DNA from: an uncultured Bacteroidota bacterium
GTDB lineage: Bacteria; Bacteroidota; Bacteroidia; Flavobacteriales; Flavobacteriaceae
DNA length: 49,081 nt
Direction of reading: 5' to 3'
NCBI GenBank assembly: GCA_902584445.1
Contig: CACHZY010000013.1
Span: 1 to 49,081, forward strand
A program made the translations under genes and the position numbers. Under the pieces are notes generated by a model. That model was not told the DNA's origin. It ran no database searches and saw nothing but the letters and a program-made list of their open reading frames with translations. Of this stretch, positions 32,367 through 41,396 are shown one piece after another. Each line of letters opens with the position of its first letter. Within the stretch, counting starts at the first letter, position 1.

Positions 32367-33509
32367 ATGAGGATTTCAATTATCTATTTTTTTTTAATAT
32401 CTATTAATTTCCTTATGGTAAATGCACAAGAACGTGTAATTACTACTGGCGTTCCTTTTTTATTAATTACACCTGATGCAAGAGCTGGAGGAATGGGAGA
32501 ACTTGGCGTCGCAACCTCTCCAGATGCTTATGCTCAGCAGTGGAATCCTGCAAAATATGCTTTCATTGAAAGTGATAATGGGTTAGGGTTAAGCTACACT
32601 CCTTATTTAAGGCAATTGGTAGATGACATTTTTTTAGGAAGTCTTACTTATTTTAATAAAATAAATGATAGGAGTGCATGGGCTACTAGTCTAAAATACT
32701 TTAGTTTAGGAAATATTCAGTTTAATGAAAGTATTGCTGGTACTATAATTGATCAGGGTTCTAAGAGACCGAATGAGATTACTCTAGACATTTCCTATTC
32801 TCTCAAATTAAGTGAAAAGTTTTCTATGTCTGTGGCTGGAAGATACATAAGGTCTGATTTAAAAATAAATTTAGATATGGATGCTACCTCAGCTAATACC
32901 CTTGGCGTTGATATTGCAGGATTTTACCAAAGTAATTCATTTGGAATGGGTAATAAAGACGGGGTTTTTAGAACTGGCTTTAATATATCTAATATAGGAC
33001 CAAGACTAAAATATGATGAAGGTGGGCAAAAGGATTTTATTCCTACCAACCTTAGGGTTGGAAGTGGAATTGATATCATCCTCGACGAATCTAATGTTTT
33101 AGGATTAAATATTGAATTTTCTAAACTTTTGGTGCCTTCTCCAATAGCTTTTTACGATGAAAATAATAACCTTTATTACCGTCAGCCAGACGTAAGTTTT
33201 TTAAAGGGAATTTTGGAATCTTTTGGAGACGCTCCTAATGGGACCGAGGAAGAATTAAAAGAAATTACATGGGCAATAGGAACTGAATATAAATTTGGTG
33301 AAAATTTTGCGCTGCGAACCGGTTATTTTAATGAAAGTGAGGAAAAGGGCTCAAGAAGATATTTGACTTTTGGGGCAGGATTTAAATACAACAATACCAA
33401 CATCGATATTTCTTATTTATCTTCTACTTCAAAGATTAGAAATCCATTGGAGAATACACTAAGATTTTCACTTACCTTTAATTTTAATAGTTTAAGTGGG
33501 GGAGCATAG
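32367..33509 (+). CDS. porV: Type IX secretion system outer-membrane protein PorV
   Basis: PorV (LptO) is an outer-membrane beta barrel of the FadL-like type that receives cargo from the SprA translocon and shuttles it to the sortase PorU. The 380 residues start with a signal peptide (FFLISINFLMVNAQ). The hallmark TGVPFLLITPDARAGGMGE and ATSPDAYAQQWNPAKYAF segments are present, and alternating strands run to the C-terminal aromatic/hydrophobic end (TLRFSLTFNF). In several Flavobacteriia porU lies between gldJ and porV; here it is absent and pdhA follows. Confidence 0.93.
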   Translation: MRISIIYFFLISINFLMVNAQERVITTGVPFLLITPDARAGGMGELGVATSPDAYAQQWNPAKYAFIESDNGLGLSYTPYLRQLVDDIFLGSLTYFNKINDRSAWATSLKYFSLGNIQFNESIAGTIIDQGSKRPNEITLDISYSLKLSEKFSMSVAGRYIRSDLKINLDMDATSANTLGVDIAGFYQSNSFGMGNKDGVFRTGFNISNIGPRLKYDEGGQKDFIPTNLRVGSGIDIILDESNVLGLNIEFSKLLVPSPIAFYDENNNLYYRQPDVSFLKGILESFGDAPNGTEEELKEITWAIGTEYKFGENFALRTGYFNESEEKGSRRYLTFGAGFKYNNTNIDISYLSSTSKIRNPLENTLRFSLTFNFNSLSGGA

Positions 33510-33548
33510 AATAGAAAAATTCCCCTAGAAAGCTTTCATTTAAATTAA

Positions 33549-33576
33549 CTGCTAATTATTTAGCAGATAAATTTTT
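33549..33576 (+). terminator. Possible terminator after porV
   Basis: CTGCTAA (33549-33555) pairs with TTAGCAG (33560-33566) around a four-base loop; a run of five T follows after five bases. The stem is modest and the T run displaced. Confidence 0.4.
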
Positions 33577-33637
33577 ATCAAAAGGACAGAATTCAGTAAT
33601 TTTGGGAATATTTTAATTTGTTTGTGAAGCTCGTTTA

Positions 33638-34639
33638 ATGAAGAAAGTAAATAAATCTATCTATCTAAAATGGTATAAAGATATGCTGTTTTGGAGGAAG
33701 TTCGAAGACAAATTAGCTGCCGTTTATATACAACAAAAAGTAAGGGGTTTTTTACATCTTTATAACGGACAAGAGGCTGTTCTTGCTGGTGCATTGCACG
33801 CAATGGATTCCGATAAAGATAGGATGATTACTGCATATAGAAATCACGTTCAGCCAATTGGTATGGGAGTCGATCCTAAACGAGTAATGGCTGAGCTTTT
33901 TGGTAAATCAACTGGAACTTCAATGGGGTTGGGTGGATCAATGCACATTTTTTCCAAGGAAAAAAGATTCCACGGAGGACATGGAATCGTTGGAGGACAA
34001 ATACCATTAGGTGCGGGGATGGCTTTTGGAGATAAGTATTTCAATCGAGATAACGTAACCCTTTGTTTTATGGGAGATGGTGCAGTTAGACAGGGCTCGC
34101 TTCATGAAACGCTTAATTTGGCTACTCTGTGGCAATTACCTGTTGTGTTTGTTGTTGAAAACAATGGTTATGCAATGGGAACCTCAGTTGCCCGAACTGC
34201 AAGCCATCAGGAAATTTGGAAATTAGGTTTGGGTTATGAGATGCCCTGTGGCCCAGTTGATGGGATGGATCCTGTTGCGGTAGCTGAGGCTCTCGACAAA
34301 GCAATAAAACTTGCGCGAACTGGAAAAGGACCATCTTTCCTTGAAATGAAAACATACCGCTACAGAGGACATTCAATGTCTGACGCACAAAAGTACAGAA
34401 CTAAGGAAGAGGTTGAGGAATACAGAAAAATTGACCCCATTACCCAAGTCAAAGAAGTAATTCTTAAAAATAAATATTCTACACAAAAACAGTTGGATGA
34501 AATTGATGCCAATGTCAAATTAGCTGTTTTGGAATGTCAAAAATTTGCGGAGGAATCTCCATTCCCCGAAAAATCCGTAATGTATGATGCTGTATACGAA
34601 CAGGAAGATTACCCTTTTATTAAACACAAATTAGAATAG
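33638..34639 (+). CDS. pdhA: Pyruvate dehydrogenase E1 component, alpha subunit
   Basis: E1 alpha of the pyruvate dehydrogenase complex decarboxylates pyruvate with thiamine diphosphate (ThDP), together with the beta subunit. The 333 residues show GFLHLYNGQEAV, the GGSMHIFSKEKRFHGGHGIVGGQIPLG region in two parts, the ThDP motif from MGDGAVRQGSLHETLN to VENNGYAMGTS, and the phosphorylation-loop-like YRYRGHSMSD. The single-base gap to pdhC shows one operon. The beta subunit and the E3 gene are not in this window. Confidence 0.95.
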   Translation: MKKVNKSIYLKWYKDMLFWRKFEDKLAAVYIQQKVRGFLHLYNGQEAVLAGALHAMDSDKDRMITAYRNHVQPIGMGVDPKRVMAELFGKSTGTSMGLGGSMHIFSKEKRFHGGHGIVGGQIPLGAGMAFGDKYFNRDNVTLCFMGDGAVRQGSLHETLNLATLWQLPVVFVVENNGYAMGTSVARTASHQEIWKLGLGYEMPCGPVDGMDPVAVAEALDKAIKLARTGKGPSFLEMKTYRYRGHSMSDAQKYRTKEEVEEYRKIDPITQVKEVILKNKYSTQKQLDEIDANVKLAVLECQKFAEESPFPEKSVMYDAVYEQEDYPFIKHKLE

Positions 34640-34640
34640 T

Positions 34641-36263
34641 ATGGCTGAATTAGTAAATATGCCACGCTTGAGCGATACAATGGAAGAAGGTACCGTTGCT
34701 AAATGGTTTATTGAAGTGGGTGATTTTGTTAAAGAAGGGGATATTCTCGCTGAAATAGAGACAGATAAGGCTACTATGGAATTTGAGTCCTTTCAGGAAG
34801 GAGTACTATTGCATATTGGTATTCAAGAAGGTGGAACGGCACCTGTAGATTCACTACTAGCTATAATTGGAGAAAAAGGAGAGGATATTTCTGCCATCCT
34901 TGGTGGTTCATCAGCTGAAGTCCCTATTCAAGAAGTAAAGCTGAAACCAGATGAGCCGGAAGTTAATACTAATGAAAAAGTACAAATGCCAGATGGTGTG
35001 GAGGTGATTACAATGCCACGATTGAGCGATACTATGGAAGAAGGAACCGTTGCCAAATGGAATAAAAAAGTAGGAGATAAGGTTTCTGAAGGTGACATCT
35101 TGGCTGAAATTGAGACTGATAAGGCAACTATGGAGTTTGAATCCTTTTATTCGGGAGTATTACTGCATATCGGTTTGGATGAAGGAGCCTCTGCCCCTGT
35201 TGATTCAGTTTTGGCAGCAATAGGTAAGGAGGGGACTAATTTAGAGAAAGTCAAAGCTGCACTGAGTGTAAATTTAGCTGCAGAGGTAAAAACTTCTACG
35301 CTAGGTGTTGATAATCCTCCTCTCGTTGAAGATGATAAAAAGAATGCAACTGTAAAACCTGTAACTGTCCAGCCCCAAAAACCTATTATTCCCCAAAGTT
35401 TAAATGGAAGGTTAATTGCTTCTCCTTTAGCCAAAAAATTGGCTGAGGAAAAAGGTGTTGACCTGGGGATGGTTAAAGGAACTGGAGAAGGTGGTAGGAT
35501 TATTAAGCGAGATATTGAGAATTTTAAAGGTGGATTTGGCTCTATTTCAATGCCTGTATCAAGTGGTTTAGAGAGTGTCACTGAAATTACTAATAATAGC
35601 ATGAGAAAGGCAATTGCAAAACGCCTTTCCGAATCAAAATTTTCTGCTCCCCATTACTATTTGGGCGTGGAATTGGATATGGACAATGCGATCGCCTTCA
35701 GAACGCAATATAATACCCTACCAGAAACAAAGATTTCATTTAATGACATTGTTTTAAAAGCTGTTGCTCTCTCACTAAAAGAACACCCTAAAGTAAATTC
35801 TCAGTGGTTTGACGAAAAAACAGTTTTAAACCATCATGTTCATTTGGGAGTAGCTGTTGCAGTCGAGGATGGTTTAATCGTCCCTGTCGTAAAGTTTACT
35901 AATGAATTGGATTTAAGACAAATTGGGACTATAGTCAAAGATTTTGCTCTAAGGGCGAGGGACAAAAAATTAACACCTTCAGAAATTGAAGGAAGTACTT
36001 TTACTGTTTCTAATCTAGGGATGTTTGGAATCCAGGAATTTACTTCTATTATAAATCAACCAAACTCGGCAATTCTTTCTGTTGGTGCAATTGAAAAGAA
36101 GCCTGTTGTAAAAGAAAATGCTGTCATTGTTGGAAATACTATGAAGTTGACTTTGGCCTGCGACCACAGGACAGTTGATGGTGCAACAGGAGCACAATTT
36201 TTACAGACCCTAAGGTTATACATCGAAAATCCAATTAGATTATTGGTTTCCAAAAACCAATAA
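34641..36263 (+). CDS. pdhC: Pyruvate dehydrogenase E2 (dihydrolipoamide acetyltransferase)
   Basis: E2 forms the core of the complex and passes the acetyl group to CoA. The 540 residues contain two lipoyl domains (residues about 1-80 and 119-200) with lipoyl lysines 43 and 161 in the identical motif IETDKATMEFESF, a peripheral-subunit-binding domain (about 258-295, ASPLAKKLAEEKGVD), and the catalytic domain from about 315 with the active-site DHRTVDG (His509). Proline/valine-rich linkers separate them. All key residues are intact. It starts two bases after pdhA. Confidence 0.96.
   Translation: MAELVNMPRLSDTMEEGTVAKWFIEVGDFVKEGDILAEIETDKATMEFESFQEGVLLHIGIQEGGTAPVDSLLAIIGEKGEDISAILGGSSAEVPIQEVKLKPDEPEVNTNEKVQMPDGVEVITMPRLSDTMEEGTVAKWNKKVGDKVSEGDILAEIETDKATMEFESFYSGVLLHIGLDEGASAPVDSVLAAIGKEGTNLEKVKAALSVNLAAEVKTSTLGVDNPPLVEDDKKNATVKPVTVQPQKPIIPQSLNGRLIASPLAKKLAEEKGVDLGMVKGTGEGGRIIKRDIENFKGGFGSISMPVSSGLESVTEITNNSMRKAIAKRLSESKFSAPHYYLGVELDMDNAIAFRTQYNTLPETKISFNDIVLKAVALSLKEHPKVNSQWFDEKTVLNHHVHLGVAVAVEDGLIVPVVKFTNELDLRQIGTIVKDFALRARDKKLTPSEIEGSTFTVSNLGMFGIQEFTSIINQPNSAILSVGAIEKKPVVKENAVIVGNTMKLTLACDHRTVDGATGAQFLQTLRLYIENPIRLLVSKNQ
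34659..35162 (+). repeat. Tandem lipoyl-domain repeat within pdhC
   Basis: Bases 34659-34808 and 35013-35162, 354 apart, encode almost the same 50 residues (MPRLSDTMEEGTVAKW and GDILAEIETDKATMEFESF). The DNA is nearly identical through the start of each copy with mostly third-position changes, pointing to duplication or repeated gene conversion. Confidence 0.8.
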
Positions 36264-36292
36264 ATCTCTTCATTGATTAAAAAACCTCCAAA

Positions 36293-36967
36293 ATGAAAAC
36301 CCTTATTGTTACCGGTGCCAGTAGGGGGATAGGATTCGAAATCTGTAAACAAGCTGCCATTAAAGGGCATCAAGTCATTGCCTTGTCTAGAAACATAAAG
36401 CCATTATTGGGTATTGAAAATATTCATCCATTTGCAGTTGACCTAAGTTACGAAACTGCTATTAAGGATTTTATTAAAACAATTAGTAAATCATTTTCTA
36501 AAGTTGATGCATTGATTAACAGTGCAGGGAGCCTAATTAATAAACCATTTCTTGAAACTTCATACAAGGAGTTTAAAAAAGTTTATCAGGTAAATATTTT
36601 TGCAGTAGCGTCATTAATTCGTCTAATTTTTCCTATGATGACTCCACAAGGGCATGTGGTAAATATTAGTAGTATGGGAGGGGTACAAGGAACTACAAAG
36701 TTTCCAGGTTTGTCTGCCTATTCTAGTAGTAAAGCAGGACTAATTATTCTAACTGAATTATTGGCGGAGGAATTTAAAGAAAGTGGTCCCGCTTTTAATG
36801 CTTTGGCATTGGGAGCCGTCCAAACTGAAATGTTAGAAGAAGCTTTTCCCGGTTATAAAGCCCCTATTTCTGCAAAGAAAATGGCAACTTACATTCTTGA
36901 GTTTGCTCTTAAGGGCCAACAGCTCTACAATGGAAAAGTTCTACCTATTTCCTCTAGCACGCCATGA
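36293..36967 (+). CDS. Short-chain dehydrogenase/reductase
   Basis: A 224-residue classical SDR. The nucleotide-binding TGASRGIG is at residues 7-14, NSAG at about 81-84, the catalytic serine in NISSMGG and the YSSSK pair that gives catalytic Tyr and Lys. The substrate is not readable; the protein is on the short side, with a truncated C-terminal region. The stop overlaps the start of the SprT-like gene by four bases (ATGA), so they are coupled. Confidence 0.88.
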   Translation: MKTLIVTGASRGIGFEICKQAAIKGHQVIALSRNIKPLLGIENIHPFAVDLSYETAIKDFIKTISKSFSKVDALINSAGSLINKPFLETSYKEFKKVYQVNIFAVASLIRLIFPMMTPQGHVVNISSMGGVQGTTKFPGLSAYSSSKAGLIILTELLAEEFKESGPAFNALALGAVQTEMLEEAFPGYKAPISAKKMATYILEFALKGQQLYNGKVLPISSSTP

Positions 36968-37587
36968 ATAAAATCGAAGATCAGATCAATGTTGTCCAAC
37001 GTTATGTGCCAGATGCTGCAGTACCAATTCTTTCGAAATACTTTAATTATTGGAAAGTTAACTTGGTTATAGCCCCAAAACGTATTACGAAACACGGAGA
37101 TTTTAGAATGCTTTCAAACGGAGTTCATCGTATTTCAGTCAATAACTCTTCAAATCCTTATCGCTTTCTTATTACATTAATTCACGAAATTGCACATCTG
37201 GTAGCTTTCAAAGATTTCGGGTATTCTATAAAGCCCCACGGCAAGGAGTGGAAAAGTTGCTATAAGAGATTAATGATTCCTTTTTTAAACCCTAAAATTT
37301 TCCCAAAGAATCTACTTAATTTAATGGATTTTCATTTTAAGAATCCAAGTGCTTCTACCGATGTTGATTTTAATCTTGTCATTGAGCTTAATAAATTCGA
37401 TCCTGAAACCGGAAAAAACTATATTTTTGAATTGGATTCCGGAACATTTTTCGAGACAGAAAACGGAAGAAAATTTGTTTTGGGTTCAAAGAGAAATAAA
37501 AGGTATGAATGTGATGAAGTATCGACGAGAAGAAAATACTTTTTTAGCCCCCATGCTCAGGTAAAAAGGATTCAAGGAAATGGATAA
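36964..37587 (+). CDS. SprT-like zinc metalloprotease domain protein
   Basis: A 207-residue SprT-like protein. The zinc site HEIAH is at residues 74-78, with a further histidine (His92) in IKPHGKEWK, the typical SprT/Spartan arrangement. The C-terminal part (YECDEVSTRRKYFFSPHAQV) resembles the family's zinc-ribbon region but has lost most of the cysteines. Eukaryotic relatives cut DNA-protein crosslinks; bacterial function is unsettled. It overlaps both neighbours, SDR by four bases and manC by eight. Confidence 0.85.
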   Translation: MNKIEDQINVVQRYVPDAAVPILSKYFNYWKVNLVIAPKRITKHGDFRMLSNGVHRISVNNSSNPYRFLITLIHEIAHLVAFKDFGYSIKPHGKEWKSCYKRLMIPFLNPKIFPKNLLNLMDFHFKNPSASTDVDFNLVIELNKFDPETGKNYIFELDSGTFFETENGRKFVLGSKRNKRYECDEVSTRRKYFFSPHAQVKRIQGNG

Positions 37588-38647
37588 TAATCACTTTGCA
37601 ATTGTTATGGCTGGTGGAATTGGAGCTCGCTTTTGGCCTTCAAGTACTCCGGATTATCCCAAGCAGTTTATTGATATGATAGGGAATGGCAGTTCATTGC
37701 TTCAAAATACATTTAGCCGCTTAGAAAAAATTGTTCCCAAGGAAAATATTTATATAGTAACTCAACTCCGATACCAAAAAATAATTTTGAATCAATTGGG
37801 GGGTAAACTTAATGAGGATCAAATAATTTCTGAACCCGATCGCAGAAATACAGCCCCTTGTATTCTTCTTGCTAGTCTCAAAATTCAAAAACGTAATCCA
37901 GACGCCACAATAATTGTTTCACCTAGTGATCATAGTATTCAAAATGAAGTGATTTTTAAAAGTGATATGGAATTTGCTTTAGCATCGGCAGGAAAGGAAA
38001 ATTTAATCACCTTTGGGATTGTTCCTACTTTCCCAGCTACAGGCTTTGGATATGTTTCTGTAAAAGAAGATGAGAATAGATTGAAAACTGTTTTGGAGTT
38101 TACTGAAAAGCCTGATGAGAACAAGGCAAAGTCCCTTATTGATTCAGGTAATTATTACTGGAATTCGGGAATATTCGTATGGTCTGTCAATGCTGTGGTA
38201 AATGGTTTTAAAGAATATGTACCCAAGCTTTTTGATTTATTTAATTCAGGATTAAGCAAATTAAACACCCCTGATGAAAAGAAGTTTATTTCCGAAAAAT
38301 ATCCCTTAGCAGAAAATATTTCCATTGATTATGCCTTATTGGAAAAGTCTAATCTAATTCACTTGATTCCTGCTAGTTTTGACTGGGACGATTTAGGAAG
38401 TTGGAAATCGATATATGATTTAAACACAAAAGATGCGGCCAACAATGTTGTTATTAACTCTAAAGTTTATTTATACCAATCATCCAATAATCTTATAAAA
38501 TCAGACCCTAATAAGAAAATCGTTATCTCAGGTCTAAATGATTTTATAATCGTTGATAGTGAGGATGTATTAATGATCTGTCCAATTAATAAAGATCAAG
38601 AAGTGAAAAGCCTTTCAGAGAAAGTTCAAAATAAACTAGAAGATTAA
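37580..38647 (+). CDS. manC: Mannose-1-phosphate guanylyltransferase
   Basis: This enzyme makes GDP-mannose from mannose 1-phosphate and GTP for polysaccharide and glycan synthesis. The 355 residues carry the signature MAGGIGARFWPSSTPDYPKQF, SPSDHSI, the FTEKPD sugar-binding motif, YYWNSGIFVW and the late DWDDLGSWKSI. It lacks the C-terminal phosphomannose isomerase domain of the bifunctional type. A possible SD-like AAGGA lies just before the ATG. It overlaps the SprT-like gene by eight bases and the convergent mlaF gene by four. Confidence 0.93.
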   Translation: MDNNHFAIVMAGGIGARFWPSSTPDYPKQFIDMIGNGSSLLQNTFSRLEKIVPKENIYIVTQLRYQKIILNQLGGKLNEDQIISEPDRRNTAPCILLASLKIQKRNPDATIIVSPSDHSIQNEVIFKSDMEFALASAGKENLITFGIVPTFPATGFGYVSVKEDENRLKTVLEFTEKPDENKAKSLIDSGNYYWNSGIFVWSVNAVVNGFKEYVPKLFDLFNSGLSKLNTPDEKKFISEKYPLAENISIDYALLEKSNLIHLIPASFDWDDLGSWKSIYDLNTKDAANNVVINSKVYLYQSSNNLIKSDPNKKIVISGLNDFIIVDSEDVLMICPINKDQEVKSLSEKVQNKLED

Positions 38648-39414
38648 TTATTGTTCTCGTTTCGGTATACTTTTTGGACCTTTTTGAAGAGATTAGATGA
38701 GTATATAAAGTTACTCACTGTTTGGTTATCTGTATTGAAAACCTCTTTATTGGTTCCTTCCCAACCCTTGTTTCCATTTTCTAAGAATAAAACCTTTTCA
38801 CCAATTTCCATAACGGAATTCATGTCATGAGTATTAATTATTGTAGTGATTTCATACTCCTCAGTAATTTCCTGAATTAGATTATCAATTATAGTTGATG
38901 TCTTAGGGTCTAAACCAGAATTTGGTTCATCACAAAAAAGGTATTTAGGATTCATTACAATCGCTCGGGCTATAGCCACCCTTTTTTGCATGCCACCTGA
39001 AATTTCAGAGGGTAGTTTTTTATTTGTATTAATGAGATTAACCCGGTTGATTACTTGATTGGCTTTAACCTCCATTTCTTCAAAGCTCTTCCGTGTAAGC
39101 ATTTGCATAGGAAACATTATATTTTCTTCTACTGTCATAGAGTCAAAAAGTGCACTTCCCTGAAAAACCATTCCAATTTCCTGTCTAATAATGCTTCTTT
39201 GTTTGATATTCATTTTTTGGAATGACTTATTGTCAAAAAATATTTCACCGCTGTCAATACCAAATAGACCCAATATACATTTTAATAATACTGTTTTACC
39301 TGACCCACTTTGACCAATTATCAAATTGGTTTTACCATTTTCAAATTCAGTGGAAATATCATTGAGAACAACCACTCCAGCAAAGGTTTTATTTAAATTT
39401 TTTATGGTAATCAT
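38644..39414 (-). CDS. ABC transporter ATP-binding protein (MlaF-like)
   Basis: The ATPase of a MlaEF-type lipid transporter that moves phospholipids between the inner and outer membranes. The 256 residues show Walker A GQSGSGKT, the Q-loop in GMVFQGSALFDSMTV, the signature SGGMQKR, Walker B YLFCDEPNSGLDP and the H-loop in IINTHDMNSV. The ATG at 39414 overlaps the permease stop by four bases (ATGA); the longer frame upstream lies inside the permease gene. The MlaD-type substrate-binding protein is not adjacent here. Confidence 0.92.
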   Translation of the reverse strand: MITIKNLNKTFAGVVVLNDISTEFENGKTNLIIGQSGSGKTVLLKCILGLFGIDSGEIFFDNKSFQKMNIKQRSIIRQEIGMVFQGSALFDSMTVEENIMFPMQMLTRKSFEEMEVKANQVINRVNLINTNKKLPSEISGGMQKRVAIARAIVMNPKYLFCDEPNSGLDPKTSTIIDNLIQEITEEYEITTIINTHDMNSVMEIGEKVLFLENGNKGWEGTNKEVFNTDNQTVSNFIYSSNLFKKVQKVYRNENNN

Positions 39415-40151
39415 GATGTGAGTAACAATTGGGTTATAATGTAATTGGTTACAATAATCAATACACTGGTCCACACAAAAGATGTTGTACTTGCTTTACC
39501 AACCTCAAGAGCTCCACCCTTAAGGAAATACCCATGATAGGAAGGAATAGTAGCTAAAATAAAAGCAAAAAAAGCAGTTTTAACGAAAGCGTAGCTTACG
39601 TGAAAGGGTATGAAATCTAATTGGATCCCTTCAATAAAATCACCACTTGAGCAAAACCCCCCATAAATCGATGCAACGTAGCCTCCAAAAATTCCCAAGA
39701 ACATTGAAATGGTAATGATAAAGGGATAGAGAAGTAAAGCAACTATCTTTGGGAAAATTAGATAATTATAAGTATTAATCCCCATTACTTTTAAAGCATC
39801 AATTTGCTCTGTAACACGCATTGTACCGAGGCTAGATGTTATAAATGAGCCTACTTTACCAGCCATGATGACTGAGATAAATGTGGGAGCAAATTCTAAA
39901 ATAACAGATTGTCTTGTAGCAAATCCAATGAGGTTTTTAGGCAAAAGTGGGTTATTTAAGTTTAAGGCTGTTTGTATTGCAACTACCCCACCAACAAAAA
40001 ATGATATGAATGACACAATTCCAATTGATCCTATAATCAATGAGTCGATTTCCTTAATGATAAGACCTTTCATTACACTCCATCTAGTGAATCTTCCAAA
40101 CACCTTCCCTATCATAATAGAGTAGGTACCGATATTACGAAGTAATCTCAT
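39411..40151 (-). CDS. MlaE-family ABC transporter permease
   Basis: A 246-residue integral membrane permease of the MlaE/YrbE family, partner of the ATPase encoded directly downstream. Five or so hydrophobic segments are seen, with the family motifs VVAIQTALNL, TFISVIMAGKVGSFITSSLG and MRVTEQIDALKVMGIN. The ATG at 40151 (MRLLRNIGTYSIMIG) is used; a TTG three codons earlier is the only alternative. A -7 promoter element ends six bases before this ATG. Confidence 0.93.
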   Translation of the reverse strand: MRLLRNIGTYSIMIGKVFGRFTRWSVMKGLIIKEIDSLIIGSIGIVSFISFFVGGVVAIQTALNLNNPLLPKNLIGFATRQSVILEFAPTFISVIMAGKVGSFITSSLGTMRVTEQIDALKVMGINTYNYLIFPKIVALLLYPFIITISMFLGIFGGYVASIYGGFCSSGDFIEGIQLDFIPFHVSYAFVKTAFFAFILATIPSYHGYFLKGGALEVGKASTTSFVWTSVLIIVTNYIITQLLLTS

Positions 40152-40157
40152 ACAATA

Positions 40158-40165
40158 CAAATTTA
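40158..40165 (-). promoter_or_regulatory. -7 promoter element for mlaEF
   Basis: On the minus strand TAAATTTG is an exact TAnnTTTG, ending six bases before the permease ATG, so the leader would be only a few bases long. No -33 TTG is visible. Confidence 0.4.
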
Positions 40166-40210
40166 CGTAATTAACCGTAACTAGAGGTGGGTTTATTTAT
40201 CAAGTGGCAT

Positions 40211-41272
40211 CTAAACTTGATAAGTGATGGCATTGATATTCATGCCTGCTCCAACACTGGCAAATAAAATGATATCTCCTTTGGAAATTGAGTGTCCCAT
40301 ATAGTTTTTTTTGAGGACTAAATTAAATAATGTAGGTACCGTAGCTACTGAGCTGTTTCCAAATTCCTCAATATTCATTGGGAGAATATCATTAGGCATT
40401 GGAGTTTTATAAAGTCTAAAGAATCTTTTGACAATTGCTTCATCCATTTTTTTATTGGCTTGGTGTATAAAGATTTTCTTAAGATTTTCAATTGGAATTC
40501 CGGAATGATCAAGGCATTTTTTCATGGCAGCAGGCACATTTATCAAAGCAAATTCGTATACTTTTCGCCCTTGCATTTTAATAAATTTTTCACCATTACA
40601 CTCGGTCTTATTATAAGATTCACCATAAAAAATAAAGTCAGCTTCGTCCTCAGCGGTGAAAGTCAAGGTGCTATGAGATAAAATTCCACCCTCTAGATTG
40701 CACTTTTCTAGGATTGTCGCTCCCGCTCCATCTGCATAGATCATTGAGTCTCGGTCATGAGGATCAACCACTCGAGAAAGAGCATCTGCTCCAATAACTA
40801 AGCATTTTTGTGCCATTTCAGCCTTCATAAATGCCTGTGCTTGAATCATCCCTTCAACCCAGCCTGGACAGCCAAATAAAATGTCATATGCAACACATTC
40901 AGGATTTTTAATTTTCAATTTTGCCTTCACTCGAGAGGCTAGACTAGGTAAGGTGTCAATTTGATTACTGTTGCAAGTTATGTCTCCAAAATTGTGAGCT
41001 ACAATAATATAATCTATAGTTTCTGGATCAATGTCAGCATCTTTTATCGCGTTTTTGGCCGCCTGGAAAGCAATATCCGAAGTAGTTAAATCTGAAGAAA
41101 TATATTTTCTCTCAACGATTCCTGTAATTGAATTGAATTTATTAATAATAGTTTGGTTGTCAATATCAAATTCAGTTCCTGACTCATCACAAAAAAAGTT
41201 ATTTAAAAACTTGTCATTATTTTCAACAACTGATGGAATAAAACTACCGCTACCTGTTATTTTAAAACTCAT
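40211..41272 (-). CDS. 3-oxoacyl-ACP synthase III (KAS III/FabH) family protein
   Basis: A 353-residue thiolase-fold condensing enzyme. The full Cys-His-Asn triad is visible: Cys135 in DILFGCPGW, His270 in IFIHQANKK and Asn306 in EEFGNSSVAT. Instead of the usual ACSGF-type nucleophile context it has GCPGW, and the protein is longer than standard FabH, so it may be a specialised KAS III (for example for aryl polyene, flexirubin or long-chain chemistry) rather than the main fatty acid initiator (inference). It lies 59 bases upstream of the mlaEF genes? No: it lies downstream of them in map order but is transcribed in the same leftward direction, ahead of them. Confidence 0.88.
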   Translation of the reverse strand: MSFKITGSGSFIPSVVENNDKFLNNFFCDESGTEFDIDNQTIINKFNSITGIVERKYISSDLTTSDIAFQAAKNAIKDADIDPETIDYIIVAHNFGDITCNSNQIDTLPSLASRVKAKLKIKNPECVAYDILFGCPGWVEGMIQAQAFMKAEMAQKCLVIGADALSRVVDPHDRDSMIYADGAGATILEKCNLEGGILSHSTLTFTAEDEADFIFYGESYNKTECNGEKFIKMQGRKVYEFALINVPAAMKKCLDHSGIPIENLKKIFIHQANKKMDEAIVKRFFRLYKTPMPNDILPMNIEEFGNSSVATVPTLFNLVLKKNYMGHSISKGDIILFASVGAGMNINAITYQV

Positions 41273-41396
41273 ATATACAGGACAATAGTAATGCTTAAAT
41301 GAAAATTATTACTAAAGTTTTAAAAAAACATGACGATATTCAATATAGCTAGAAGGAAGTAAAATAGACTTAAATAATAGGTTAAAATACTGTTAT

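Noticed and set aside
35147-35602. A 151-codon minus-strand frame inside pdhC
   Set aside because: It is antisense to the linker and binding domain of a clearly coding E2 gene and shows no domain of its own.
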